From Desulfocicer sp963675955 (lineage in GTDB: Bacteria; Desulfobacterota; Desulfobacteria; Desulfobacterales; Desulfobacteraceae): a DNA stretch of 64,000 nt. Of the stretch, positions 9,446-17,311 are shown piece after piece (position 1 is the first letter of the stretch; the number at the start of each line of letters is the position of its first letter). The notes below the pieces were generated by a model, which had not been told where the DNA came from, searched no databases, and saw only the letters and a list, made by a program, of their open reading frames with translations. The DNA lies in the NCBI GenBank assembly GCA_963675955.2, contig CAXXVR010000002.1:1426001-1490000 (forward strand), written 5' to 3'. Position numbers and translations under genes: made by a program.

Positions 9446-9607
9446 GTTAAAGGTGATGGTATCACAATAAGTGGAAAAATGGAACTTAAATTATCATAAG
9501 TGGAAAAGGTTTCTTTGTTAGGGGATTAATATCGTGATAAGTGGAAAATCATGGTATCTATTACAGTCAATAGCATGGAAAATTTCCACTTATTAACACT
9601 GTTGGGC
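9446..9607 (+). other. attI region with iterons and first cassette junction
   Basis: This is the spacer between intI and cassette 1. It holds three direct copies of ATAAGTGGAAAA (about 9467-9478, 9496-9507, 9537-9548) and one inverted copy (AATTTCCACTTATTA, 9581-9595). At 9601-9607 is GTTGGGC, which fits the GTTRRRY core. Its reverse complement GCCCAAC is the R'' box of the first attC, so 9601/9602 is the attI x cassette crossover. The repeats are candidate IntI binding sites by analogy with attI1, or operator sites for intI. Any intI and cassette promoters must also be here or inside intI; I could not assign them. Confidence 0.75.
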
Positions 9608-9640
9608 TTATAAAAATGGACACCTTCTAAATAAAAAATT

Positions 9641-10912
9641 ATGGTAGATTCAACTTCAACAAAAAGAGTGATCGTATTAGGAGCAGGAGCATCTTGTTCA
9701 TATACAGAGTCTCCAACAGGTCAACAACCTCCTCTCGCAAACCAAATAATTCCCACCTATTTTAATTTAGATATCTCTGAAAATCGTTATGTCCTTGTTG
9801 GAAACATTGTCAATTATGTTTGGGAGACTAAGGGTATACCGCCCGAAAATTTCCATTCGTGGAAGGACGATATAGAAAGATTTCTAACTGAAATTGATCA
9901 GGAAATCATTGCGTTAATTCCAAGACTAAAAGAAGGGAATTTGTGTGAAAAAGATTTTTTGAAAATCAATTTGTTTCAAGGTGCATACAACCAGCTAATA
10001 TTTCTTTTTGCATCCATACTTAATGAAATTCAAAATGGTCCAGTAAGCATACCTTATGCGCTTTTGGCAAATGAATTAACATCCGAAGATACCTGTATAA
10101 CTTTTAATTGGGATACACTATTAGATAGAGCCTTAGCCTCCACTGGCAAGTGGTCACCAATAAATGGCTATGCAATAGAACCTGAAGCAATTTTTGATGA
10201 TGGTTGGCAATCTGCAAAAGGTATGAAAACCGCATTCCAAGACTTAAATGGTCCTCTTTATCTAAAGCTTCATGGCTCTACAAACTGGTTGACACCATAT
10301 CATTTTATTGATTTGTCAACAGGTAACAATCGCACTTTAAGCGGTTATGCAATTGATAAGCTTTTTGTTTATCATAAGGCAACTACTCAATATCAAACCT
10401 ATGAAAATAGATATTGGGGACCGTATGAGCCGTTTAGCTACTGTTATTATCCCCCGGATTTACCATGTGAAAGAGATGACACTCCGAAAGACTATGTTAA
10501 CGCAAGGTTTGTTTGCGCTCCAGATCTTCCGGAACATGCCAAATACGTCATTGGTGAAAAAAGTGTTTTTTCAATGCCATTAATTGTTCCTCCAGTGAGG
10601 GATAAACAATATCTAAGATATGGAAGAATATTTTCAGAGCTCTGGGAAAAAGCATCCGATGCACTTTGGAAGTGTGAAGAACTTTATGTTATTGGATATT
10701 CTTTTCCCCAAACGGATTCTGTAGCAAAAAATTTATTTCGGGAGTCTCTAAAGAAAAATGAAGCGTTAAAAAAGGTTGTTATTTGGAATCCCTACCCCCA
10801 AGACCTGGAACAATTATTTGTGGAAGATTTTGGGATTGATAAAACAAAAATAGATGTAAAAGCAGAAAAATTTGATCCGTTGAAAAAAACTGCTTTAAGG
10901 ATTCTTTCCTGA
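9641..10912 (+). CDS. SIR2-like NAD-binding protein (cassette 1)
   Basis: The 423-residue protein has SIR2-like signatures in order: VIVLGAGASCSYT (about residues 10-22, nucleotide loop), ITFNWDTLLDRAL (about 154-166), LYLKLHGSTNW (about 206-216) and LYVIGYSFPQTDSVAKNLF near 348. Related SIR2-like domains act in anti-phage systems as NAD+ hydrolases that starve infected cells; that role is inferred here. The whole length is SIR2-like with no partner gene in the cassette. The AT-rich codon use differs from the core genes. It is the first cassette after attI, the position normally best expressed. The stop lies 18 bp before the attC R'' box. Confidence 0.8.
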   Translation: MVDSTSTKRVIVLGAGASCSYTESPTGQQPPLANQIIPTYFNLDISENRYVLVGNIVNYVWETKGIPPENFHSWKDDIERFLTEIDQEIIALIPRLKEGNLCEKDFLKINLFQGAYNQLIFLFASILNEIQNGPVSIPYALLANELTSEDTCITFNWDTLLDRALASTGKWSPINGYAIEPEAIFDDGWQSAKGMKTAFQDLNGPLYLKLHGSTNWLTPYHFIDLSTGNNRTLSGYAIDKLFVYHKATTQYQTYENRYWGPYEPFSYCYYPPDLPCERDDTPKDYVNARFVCAPDLPEHAKYVIGEKSVFSMPLIVPPVRDKQYLRYGRIFSELWEKASDALWKCEELYVIGYSFPQTDSVAKNLFRESLKKNEALKKVVIWNPYPQDLEQLFVEDFGIDKTKIDVKAEKFDPLKKTALRILS

Positions 10913-10929
10913 AATAACAGGCTATAATT

Positions 10930-11053
10930 GCCCAACAAAACGCTGCAGGCCGACCCGGAGAGCTAGCGGCTTTTTGAAAGACTTTGGTTTTTGAAAAGAA
11001 TTTAATTTTGGGGAAAGTCCTCGGTTTCCGTCTCCGGTCGGCTGAGCTCCCCG
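10930..11053 (+). other. attC site of cassette 1
   Basis: R'' is GCCCAAC (10930-10936), the exact reverse complement of the cassette start GTTGGGC at 9601. L'' (about CAGGCCGACCCGGAGA) pairs, with one-base bulges, with TCTCCGGTCGGCTG near 11029-11044, as attC stems do. The crossover G is 11053, and the sequence after it is ATGGGG of the 185-bp repeat element instead of a normal TTRRRY. Confidence 0.8.
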
Positions 11054-11238
11054 ATGGGGTGGACCGCTCCGCGTTCCACCCCATCGGGCCGGGCTGATCA
11101 ACACCGTGGACAGGTTCCGCGCTGCGCGCTCCACCCATCCACGGCGTTGAAGCCGACTGCGATTCTCACCCTTGAAAAGAAATAAAAAACCATTTCCTTT
11201 CAAGGCCTCTGAGTCTCGCGGCTTAACAGCCCGGCCCG
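11054..11238 (+). repeat. 185-bp ORF-less mini-cassette, copy A
   Basis: This is one of three 185-bp copies. It starts right after attC crossover G11053 and ends at G11238 before TTGTGC. Core boxes are GATGGGG (11053-11059) and CCCCATC (11079-11085). Arm 1 pairs 11053-11063 with 11075-11085. The basal stem pairs 11085-11096 with 11227-11238, a perfect 12 bp (CGGGCCGGGCTG). Inside it are arm 2 (11098-11110 with 11138-11150, one mismatch) and arm 3 (AAGCCG 11150-11155 with CGGCTT 11219-11224, and an inner CTTGAAA/TTTCAAG hairpin). No convincing ORF is present. It looks like a cassette consisting almost only of a branched attC. Confidence 0.8.
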
Positions 11239-11427
11239 TTGTGCTTTGAAACGGAGATGGTTAATCTCCAATTATCTTTAGTTTCGGATTCCGGGTCAAC
11301 CCCTTTTTTATGGAGAGTTTTATCTCGTAGATTTCTTTTGGATGTAGGTTTTCCATAACCGCTCATTTTATAGCTGATCTCCTTCCCCCTTGACCTATTT
11401 TTTTATAACTACGTTCGTCAGCAAGTA

Positions 11428-11485
11428 AAGAAAAAAATCGGTACCCCACCCCTTTCAGGGGCGGGGACCCCCAGATTTTTTTCTT
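11428..11485 (-). terminator. Strong hairpin inside IS3 element 1
   Basis: AAGAAAAAAATC (11428-11439) pairs with GATTTTTTTCTT (11474-11485). Further inner pairing is GGTaCCCC with GGGGaCC and CCCT with AGGG. A-runs and T-runs flank the GC core on both strands, so it could terminate transcription in either direction, protecting the IS from or insulating it against read-through. Confidence 0.55.
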
Positions 11486-11544
11486 GACTTGACTTCCTCA
11501 CTCCGTTTGTGGGAAATAGGCCAAGGCGGGAGGAAAAATGAATT

Positions 11545-12513
11545 TCATATTCTTATTTCCCGAATATTGAGTCTCTCACCGCGCTGATAGCTCTCATAAA
11601 CTTGCATGGGTGTCCTGTATTTCAATGATCTATGTATCCTAAAGAAATTGTAAAAACTCATGAAATCAACGGATTCCGTATATGCTTGTCCATAAGTCAT
11701 GAAATACCTGGGCTGGATAAATTCTGTTTCCAATATTGAATTGAATGCCTCAATATGCGCATTCTTATTTGGTGTTGCCGGTGGGATCAGTTCATGGAGG
11801 ACCTGATCCTCTTCAAAGTTCTGCACATGTTCTGTGAAAACCTTGGATGTCATCTGGCTGCCATTATCACTCCTTATTACTAATTGATTTTCATTGGGTA
11901 TCCCAAAATCTTTAAGTGCCTTGTCAAGGGTGAACGCCAAATCTTTCCCTTTACAGCTTAGCCCTATGTAATAATTAACTATTAACCTCATGTAGACGTC
12001 AATTATTGCCAGTATAAAGAAAAACCTGTTTTCGCCATGAACAAAACCATATTTAAGGTCCAACTGCCACATCTGAAATGGGGCGGTAATAATTCTGTTG
12101 ATGCACCTTTTACTCCTCCTTGTATGGCGCTTCTTCTTGAGAGGCAATAATATGTTTTGTTCCCTGCACAGTCGGTAAACCTTTTTGGGATTGACCGTGT
12201 AACCATAATCCCTTCTCAGATAATGGGTAAGTTTCTGATAGCCACCTCCATTGGCAAATTCTTTACGGCTTCTATAGTTTACAAGGGCTGATATGATCAG
12301 TTCATCCGGTATAACAGAGCCATTGGAGTTGATTGTGAAGCCTGGTATGGGCCTTCCCGGATTTTTATGACGGCCATCCTCCTCAACATGCTTATCTCTT
12401 TGATACCATGTCGAGTTGGCAATAGAAGCATATTTAATGATTTTCTGGACCGGATAGCCTTTTTTAATGTATGATTCAGCTACTTCTAACTTTTCAGCCA
12501 GAGCTGGTTCGTT
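11545..12513 (-). CDS. IS3-family transposase OrfB (DDE integrase), made by -1 frameshift
   Basis: This is the catalytic subunit of the IS3 transposase. The orfB frame is continuous from the AAAAAAAAC slip site (12511-12520) to the stop at 11545. Its N-terminal part reads NEPALAEKLEVAESYIKKG, a typical IS3 orfB start, followed by an HTH_21 region and an rve integrase core. The core has WQLDLKYGFV (first Asp), RSDNGSQMTS (second Asp) and NAHIEAFNSILETEF (Glu). There is no good independent start in the first 120 codons, so an OrfAB fusion by -1 slippage is expected, as in IS3. It looks intact. Confidence 0.85.
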   Translation of the reverse strand, partial: NEPALAEKLEVAESYIKKGYPVQKIIKYASIANSTWYQRDKHVEEDGRHKNPGRPIPGFTINSNGSVIPDELIISALVNYRSRKEFANGGGYQKLTHYLRRDYGYTVNPKKVYRLCREQNILLPLKKKRHTRRSKRCINRIITAPFQMWQLDLKYGFVHGENRFFFILAIIDVYMRLIVNYYIGLSCKGKDLAFTLDKALKDFGIPNENQLVIRSDNGSQMTSKVFTEHVQNFEEDQVLHELIPPATPNKNAHIEAFNSILETEFIQPRYFMTYGQAYTESVDFMSFYNFFRIHRSLKYRTPMQVYESYQRGERLNIREIRI

Positions 12514-12767
12514 TTTTTTAAAAGGTCTTTTAACACAGCTATCTCAAGCTTTGCGTCAGCAAGTTCTCTCTCCAAAGCTCGTTGAGATTTCCGGCTATCG
12601 GTTTTCTGTTTGTTTTTGTCCCGTCTAAACCATGTGTATACCGTTGTAGCTGGGACATCATGCTTTTTGGCAACAACGGCATAGTTATTCGTTTCAATGC
12701 ATTCTTTAATGATTTGGGCCTTAAATTCCTTGCTGTAACTTCTCAGTTTCTCTCTGCTCATTTTCAT
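12486..12767 (-). CDS. IS3-family transposase OrfA
   Basis: This 93-residue DNA-binding subunit has an N-terminal HTH_Tnp_1 domain (YSKEFKAQIIKECIE, VAKKHDVPATTVYTWFRR). The C-terminal leucine-zipper-like part is LERELADAKLEIAVLKDLLKK. The ATG at 12767 follows GAAAGGAGCATGAAA. The run of eight A followed by C near its end is the -1 frameshift site into orfB. Confidence 0.85.
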   Translation of the reverse strand: MKMSREKLRSYSKEFKAQIIKECIETNNYAVVAKKHDVPATTVYTWFRRDKNKQKTDSRKSQRALERELADAKLEIAVLKDLLKKTNQLWLKS

Positions 12768-12837
12768 GCTCCTTTCTGGCGTTTTGTATTACCTGATTAC
12801 GAGCAAAAAGTCTCCACATTATATACGGGGTTAGAGA

Positions 12838-13895
12838 GGTTTTTTTATTACCATCATTCCAAAGGGCCGAAAGGAAGTAAAACAATTTAAAAAGCGTTTG
12901 AAAAATAACGACGTTGAATGGAAAGATGCCTTTGAAGTAGAAAGTTCACGCAAAAAAGGCCAAAAAAATATTTACAAAACATATGAGCCTGAAAAGACTG
13001 GAAAAGGGTTTCGAACAATTTATATCCACAGCAGTTCAAAACAAGAAGATGATGAAGCAAAAAGACGAAAAAAGATAGAGAAGTCAATTGCACAATTAAA
13101 AGATTTGTCTCCAAAATTGAATGCATATCATCTGAAGACCAACAAGGAAATCAAGGCCGCTGTTGATGGTATTTGCAAACCGGTCAAGGGGCTTGTTAAC
13201 GTTAAGATATTAAGCGAACGTAAGCAAATTAAAGTGAAAACATCACCCGGTCGGCCTTCCCTGACAAAAAGCGTCTATAAAAACAAATGGGAATTTACAT
13301 ACAAAATACAATGGACTGTAGACGAACAAGCCGTTGCCGATGCAGCCAAAACGGATGGAATTTTTCCATTGATTACAAATACGGCTCTGGAAGCCAGTGA
13401 TGTATTAAAAAGATATAAAAGACAGCCATTTCTCGAGAAACGAATGTATACAAAAAAAACGGTCCTGGAAGTGGCTCCGGTTTTTCTGAAAAAAGAAAAA
13501 CGCATTGAAGCCATGCTTTTTCTTTATTTCATAGCGTTGATGATTGTATCCCTCATCGAACGAAAGATACGCATAAACATGATAAATGAAAATATCGAAA
13601 AGCTGCCGATCTTGCCGCAGGGTATGAACTCTAAAAAGCCAACATGGAACAATATTCGATATTTTTTTCGAAATGTCCATTACTCAGAAATAATACGAAA
13701 TGGCAAATGTATACAAGCAGCAGTAAAAGGGATCAGTGCTTTGCATGAACAGATCAACAGACTATTAGACGTTCCCGAATCAGTATATCAAAACCTCCAA
13801 GGTAGCTGGTGGCAGTTTAAGGGGACATGATTAATGCTTCACTTATACTTGGCTGGAATATTTTGAAAATATTTTTAGATAGTGCGAAATGTAAG
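12838..13895 (+). pseudogene. Truncated IS1634-family element (3' half)
   Basis: From 12838 to 13895 the sequence is almost identical to 28955-30012 of the complete IS1634 copy; only a few substitutions are visible (for example Glu/Lys, Ala/Thr and Val/Leu changes). The 5' half of the transposase is missing where IS3 element 1 abuts. The right end GTGCGAAATGTAAG (to 13895) is intact. The remaining frame (about 330 residues, starting inside the gene) lacks the first catalytic Asp region and should be inactive. It probably arose by a recent duplication within the array followed by deletion at the IS3 junction. Confidence 0.85.
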
Positions 13896-13924
13896 TTCTT
13901 AAAGTTATCTCAGAGGGAGAAGCA

Positions 13925-14500
13925 ATGATGCACATATCCTTTTGGGAAGATTTTAAAAATGAGTTACTCGATACTTGTTATGATAGCGTCTATATCGTCC
14001 AAGAAGCATGCCATCAGTGCTGCATCACAGAAGGCATTCATTCCTCCTCTCAGCCTGAATTAAAAGAAGTTGGTAGAACAGTAAATTGTAAAGAGATTGT
14101 AGATAAAGTTGTCAACCAGCAAGGTGGACGTTTTAATTCATTTCTAACACAATTTGCCGAAGGATTTCAAAATACAGAGCTTGAGATGCATAAATGGCTT
14201 TTATATCCTGTAATAACTTCCGAGCCAAATCACATTGAAGAAGGCCTTAAGCAGTCCGAAATAAGACAAATCTTGCAAGAGGTTCACCCCAGAAAACAAG
14301 AGTTAAATTCGGGTAATGTTACCCAGTCTTTGCAGTCAACAACCTCATTACAGATAAAGAAAGATATAAAACCGATGGTTCTTGATTATGATCAAACTAA
14401 TTTGAGACTTAATATTGTAGATAAAAGTTTCCAAATATGGGTTTCAAGGCAAAATAAAAATGATTTATTAGATTTGGTTGGGCTACCTCAATTGCCATAA
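13925..14500 (+). CDS. Hypothetical protein (integron cassette)
   Basis: I do not recognise this 191-residue protein. It starts with MMHISFWEDFKNELLDTCYDSVYIV. It contains a Cys-rich patch (EACHQCC, about residues 27-33) and a polar, Gln/Ser-rich middle. The C-terminus LNIVDKSFQIWVSRQNKNDLLDLVGL could be a small folded domain. A purine-rich site (AGAGGGAGAAGC) precedes the ATG; 13928 is an alternative start. The stop TAA lies inside the R'' box of the attC that follows, a common cassette arrangement. Upstream is the right end of the truncated IS1634 copy, so the cassette's own start has been lost or displaced. Confidence 0.65.
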   Translation: MMHISFWEDFKNELLDTCYDSVYIVQEACHQCCITEGIHSSSQPELKEVGRTVNCKEIVDKVVNQQGGRFNSFLTQFAEGFQNTELEMHKWLLYPVITSEPNHIEEGLKQSEIRQILQEVHPRKQELNSGNVTQSLQSTTSLQIKKDIKPMVLDYDQTNLRLNIVDKSFQIWVSRQNKNDLLDLVGLPQLP

Positions 14501-14610
14501 CAAAACGCTGGAGCGTGACCAGGCTTACAGAGCGGCCTTTTGAGAGTCTCCGGTTCAGGAAATTTTACTTTTTTTATCGGAGCTTTTTGGGTTTAAAAAG
14601 CCCGCTGTCT
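14495..14610 (+). other. attC site with degenerate right core
   Basis: R'' is CCATAAC (14495-14501), then AAAACGCTGGAGCGTGACCA. The site is clearly homologous along its length to the attC at 27477 (ACGCTGGAG..GACCAGGCTTAC, then CGGCC, then GGTTCAGGAAA, then GGGTTTAAAA). Where that site has GTTATGT, this one has GCTGTCT (14604-14610). The crossover TT has therefore decayed, which should block normal recombination. Confidence 0.7.
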
Positions 14611-14678
14611 GTCAAGGATTCTGTCGCATTTTTTAGTTACTTGTTCTATCAATTCCAGTTCTTTGTAGCGTCCGGGGT

Positions 14679-14753
14679 AGCCCCCTCGTCATGCCCCTGT
14701 CAAGGGCGCGGTAGCGTTCATCTCGACCCTTGACAGGGGTATGACGAGGGGGC
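14679..14753. repeat. Long near-perfect inverted repeat
   Basis: AGCCCCCTCGTCAT (14679-14692), a mismatch, then CCCCTGTCAAGGG (14694-14706) pair with CCCTTGACAGGGG (14727-14739), a mismatch, then ATGACGAGGGGGCT (14740-14753). The 20-base loop contains GTAGCGTTC. The 27-pair stem is far stronger than any attC here. It sits between a decayed attC and IS3 element 2 and could be a terminator or a remnant of another element; its origin is unknown. Confidence 0.7.
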
Positions 14754-14815
14754 TGTGTGGTTATCAAGAGATGATTGGGATCATCTCGATTAAAAATTTA
14801 TTTTTAATCCATAGA

Positions 14816-15894
14816 TCAACCAGTCATCCGGTACCCATTCTCGTGGCAATTTGGGCCACTCGCCTCCCTGGGCGGGTTTAACCATACAGAGCCTATAGTA
14901 TCCCAGTTCTGGGTATCCCGGCTCCAGCGCTCAGGATTCCTGGATCTGGCAGACGAATAAACGATTTTCCGTTTCTTAAGGATCTCCCGGTCTTTGTCCG
15001 TATGGCGGTCCACCGGTGTGACATACTGAATGGCACTATGCAGATGCTCATGATTATACCAATGGACAAATCCAGCCACCCATTTCCGGGCTGCTTCAAT
15101 AGAAGGGAACGAGATGCCGGGGTAATCAGGCCTATACTTGCATGTCCTAAACAACGATTCCGAGTATGGGTTATCATTGCTGACCCGCGGACGGCTGTAG
15201 GATTTGGTTACTCCCAGAGCATCCAGCTTGGCCCTCATGATATATCCCTTCTGGGGGCCGCCGTTGTCTGCATGAAGAACCGGTGGATTGAGAATACAGT
15301 TCTGGGCCAACACAGCTTTATGGACCCGATTCGCACCCAGCTCAGCGCTCTCTGTGGGGTGTATCTCCCAGCGGATGATCATCCCCGGCTGTATACGTCT
15401 ACGATCATGTACAGATAAAAATATATGCCACGGATCTGGGAAGGGAGCCATGTGATGTCCCAGGTCCAAACCTGATTCGGACCTGCGGCGCAAAATCCCT
15501 GAGGCGGCGTATGTTTTCTGGGAGATCGGCTGCGGCCCCTGTGGTTTTGTTCTCCTGCTTTGTGCAGAATCCGGTAAAAACTGGATTCAGAGGCAATATA
15601 CACCCCCTGGTCCGCCAGTCTCGGTACGATTTGGCCCGGGGGAAGGCTTCCATATTTGGGGTCATGGCAAACCGAAAGCACCTGGTCGATTTCCTTTTTT
15701 GTCAGCTTGTTGGATGGCTCAGGCCTTTTGGCTGTGGGGCGTCCATCCGTTTTAATCTCACCTTCCCAGATCCACCGTTGATATGTACGGGAGCAGATAC
15801 CAACGACCCTACAAGCAGGTTCGAGGCGTGCTCCGGTGTCCCTGGCTTCATTGATCAGCTCTACAGTTTTGCGGCGATCCGGGGCGCTGATCAT
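14816..15894 (-). pseudogene. IS3-family transposase OrfB, frameshifted
   Basis: The reading frame 15894-15379 covers the N-terminal HTH part (CRVVGICSRTYQRW) and the first catalytic Asp (VWTWDITWLPS). The frame 15430-14816 covers the second Asp (LHADNGGPQKGYIM) and the Glu region (NPYSESLFRTCKYRPDYP). They join near 15388-15402, where the protein should read YMIVDVYSR-MIIRWEI, so there is an indel of 1 or 2 bases at a GGGG run. Unless this is a sequencing error, OrfB is inactive. OrfB and orfA overlap by 4 bases. Confidence 0.8.
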
Positions 15895-16409
15895 TCGTCC
15901 TCTGGGTCCCCCCAGATCGCCTGGGCTTTTTTTTGCAGCACCAACAGGGCAGCTGCTTCTGCAAGGGCTTTCTCCTTGCGCTTAAGCTCTTTTTCAAGCT
16001 GTTTGATTCGTTTCTGGTCCTGTTTTTGGCTGGCTTTGAGCTTATTGGCAACCTGTCTGTCCCAGTCATTGGCATTTTCACATGCCTGCCGCCATTGGAT
16101 CACCTGCTCAGGATATATCCCCTTTTTGCGGCAGTATTCTGCCAGCTCGGATTCGTTCATTGCAGCGGTTTCCATGACGGCTGAAAATTTATCCTGTGCA
16201 CTCCAACCATTGGGCTCCCTGCTGGCATCTGGTAGCAAGATGCCCTTCTGGCGTGCTTCCTGGCGCCATTTATATAATGTGGCTTCGCTGATGCCTTCCT
16301 CTATTGCCAATTGGCTGACTGGCCGTGCATGCGGAGGCATCATCTTTTTTAAAACGGCTTCCTTTCGTTCGGGTGAATATCGCATGACTAATTTCCTCCT
16401 GAGCCCCAA
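15891..16409 (-). CDS. IS3-type transposase OrfA (long form)
   Basis: The 172-residue helix-turn-helix subunit has two HTH-like repeats: ARPVSQLAIEEGISEATLYKWRQEA (about residues 27-51) and ELAEYCRKKGIYPEQVIQW (about 88-106). A coiled-coil (KASQKQDQKRIKQLEKELKRKEKALAEAAAL) follows. This double-HTH, long OrfA belongs to a different IS3 subgroup from element 1. It overlaps OrfB by the ATGA at 15891-15894. Confidence 0.75.
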   Translation of the reverse strand: MGLRRKLVMRYSPERKEAVLKKMMPPHARPVSQLAIEEGISEATLYKWRQEARQKGILLPDASREPNGWSAQDKFSAVMETAAMNESELAEYCRKKGIYPEQVIQWRQACENANDWDRQVANKLKASQKQDQKRIKQLEKELKRKEKALAEAAALLVLQKKAQAIWGDPEDE

Positions 16410-16500
16410 TAATAATGCTTTTTAATTCATGCGACAACTATCCTGCCACAGGGGGCCCCTGAGCGTAGCGTTCTCTTTTAATCATCAAATTTAAATATGC

Positions 16501-16529
16501 TTGACTAAGTTCACATATTTGTATACTTT
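16501..16529 (+). promoter_or_regulatory. Promoter and operator-like dyad of the HigBA cassette
   Basis: TTGACT (16501-16506), a 17-base spacer, then TACTTT (16524-16529). The spacer carries the dyad AAGT..ACA..TGT..ACTT (16507-16528), a plausible HigA operator. The -10 box ends only 6 bases before the higB ATG (16536), so the transcript would be almost or fully leaderless. Confidence 0.6.
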
Positions 16530-16535
16530 ATATTC

Positions 16536-16880
16536 ATGAGATTGATATCATTTTACAAGACCACCTCAGGCAAGTGTCCCGTTGAAGATCACTTAGAATC
16601 ACTCTCAGATACTCAGGTGACCAAAATTACTTGGGTTCTGAAATTAATACGAGAAACACAAAACATCTCAACCAAATATTTTAAAAAGCTAGTCAACACA
16701 GATGATATATGGGAAGTAAGAGTTCGTGTTGGAAGAAATATTTTTCGCCTTCTTGGTTTTATACAGGATCAAGAATTAATAATTTTGACAAATTCTTTTC
16801 AAAAGAAAACTCAAAAAACTCCAAGAAAAGAAATTAAATTGGCAGAAAATAGAAAGAAAGATTATTTGAGCAGGAGGTAA
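16536..16880 (+). CDS. higB: HigB-like toxin (RelE/Gp49 family)
   Basis: This 114-residue ribosome-dependent mRNA interferase candidate has the Gp49/HigB profile. It opens with a short strand-turn (ISFYKTTSGKCPVEDHLES), then a helical segment, YFKKLVNTDDIWEVRVRVGRNIFRLLGF and the C-terminal TNSFQKKTQKTPRKEIKLAE. The last of these holds the conserved basic catalytic patch. It lies toxin-first, 2 bases before the antitoxin gene, the usual higBA order. The unit sits in a cassette of its own running 16471-17286. Toxin-antitoxin cassettes are known to stabilise large integron arrays by post-segregational killing. Confidence 0.88.
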   Translation: MRLISFYKTTSGKCPVEDHLESLSDTQVTKITWVLKLIRETQNISTKYFKKLVNTDDIWEVRVRVGRNIFRLLGFIQDQELIILTNSFQKKTQKTPRKEIKLAENRKKDYLSRR

Positions 16881-16882
16881 TT

Positions 16883-17158
16883 ATGGATGACCTTGATAAA
16901 TATATTGAGAAAAGAAAACAAGAAAGCCCTACATTTGCTCAAAACTATGATAAGGGCTATGAGCAGTTCAAAATTGGCGCTCTTCTTAAACAGGCTCGAC
17001 TTGATTCAGGGCTTACTCAAGAACAAGTAGCAAACAAATTAAAAACTGGCAAATCTGCAATTTCAAGAATTGAAAATCATGCTGAAGATATTCGTCTATC
17101 CACTCTTGTAAACTATGCACAAGCTTTGGGAAAAAGTCTAAAATTAGAAGTGGCATAA
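16883..17158 (+). CDS. higA: HigA-like antitoxin (XRE helix-turn-helix)
   Basis: This 91-residue protein would neutralise HigB and repress the operon. The N-terminal 30 residues are acidic/basic and probably wrap the toxin. The XRE domain runs IGALLKQARLDSGLTQEQVANKL to AISRIENHAEDIRLSTLVNYAQALGKSL. It has a good ribosome site (GCAGGAGGTAATT) inside the end of higB and is 2 bases from it, so the two are coupled. The stop is 10 bases before the attC R'' box. Confidence 0.88.
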   Translation: MDDLDKYIEKRKQESPTFAQNYDKGYEQFKIGALLKQARLDSGLTQEQVANKLKTGKSAISRIENHAEDIRLSTLVNYAQALGKSLKLEVA

Positions 17159-17167
17159 TCAAACACG

Positions 17168-17292
17168 AGAGAACAAACGGATGAACCGGACAGCAAGGAT
17201 ATCCTTCTTTTTGAAGATCGAAGATTTTTAAATGATTTGCTTCCAATAAACTTTATTGGAAACCCTTGCTGCCCGTTACCCAAGCGTTAGCC
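17168..17292 (+). other. attC site of the HigBA cassette
   Basis: R'' is AGAGAAC (17168-17174), the reverse complement of the cassette start GTTCTCT (16470-16476). The outer stem includes CAGCAAGG (about 17191-17198) pairing with CCTTGCTG near 17264-17271. The central part can also pair. R' is GTTAGCC (17286-17292), with crossover after G17286. The core is a good GTTRRRY match. Confidence 0.88.
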
Positions 17293-17311
17293 TTCTATAT
17301 ATGAGGATAAT

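Larger units (their letters stand above)
11311..12816 (-). mobile_element. IS3-family insertion sequence 1
   Basis: Imperfect terminal inverted repeats TGGAGAGTTTTATCTCGTA (from 11311, inward) and TGGAGACTTTTTGCTCGTAA (inward from 12816 on the minus strand) enclose an orfA-orfB pair read on the minus strand. The stretch between orfB and the left end is unusually long (about 230 bp) and carries a strong hairpin. The element abuts a truncated IS1634-family copy on its right. I found no clear target duplication, consistent with later rearrangement. Confidence 0.7.
14754..16450 (-). mobile_element. IS3-family insertion sequence 2 (degenerate)
   Basis: A second, unrelated IS3-type orfA-orfB pair lies on the minus strand. 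The right end is probably near 16450 (TGTGGCAGGATAGTTGTC read inward). The left end is not clearly matched, so limits are approximate. orfB is frameshifted. The element ends about 20 bp before the crossover point at 16470, so it has inserted in or beside the attC of the preceding cassette. Confidence 0.6.

Noticed and set aside
10779..11203. Minus-strand frames of 90-120 codons over the repeat (also at 21000 and 26560)
   Set aside because: They recur only because the 185-bp element recurs; the frame is fixed by stem palindromes and has no start signal or codon bias.
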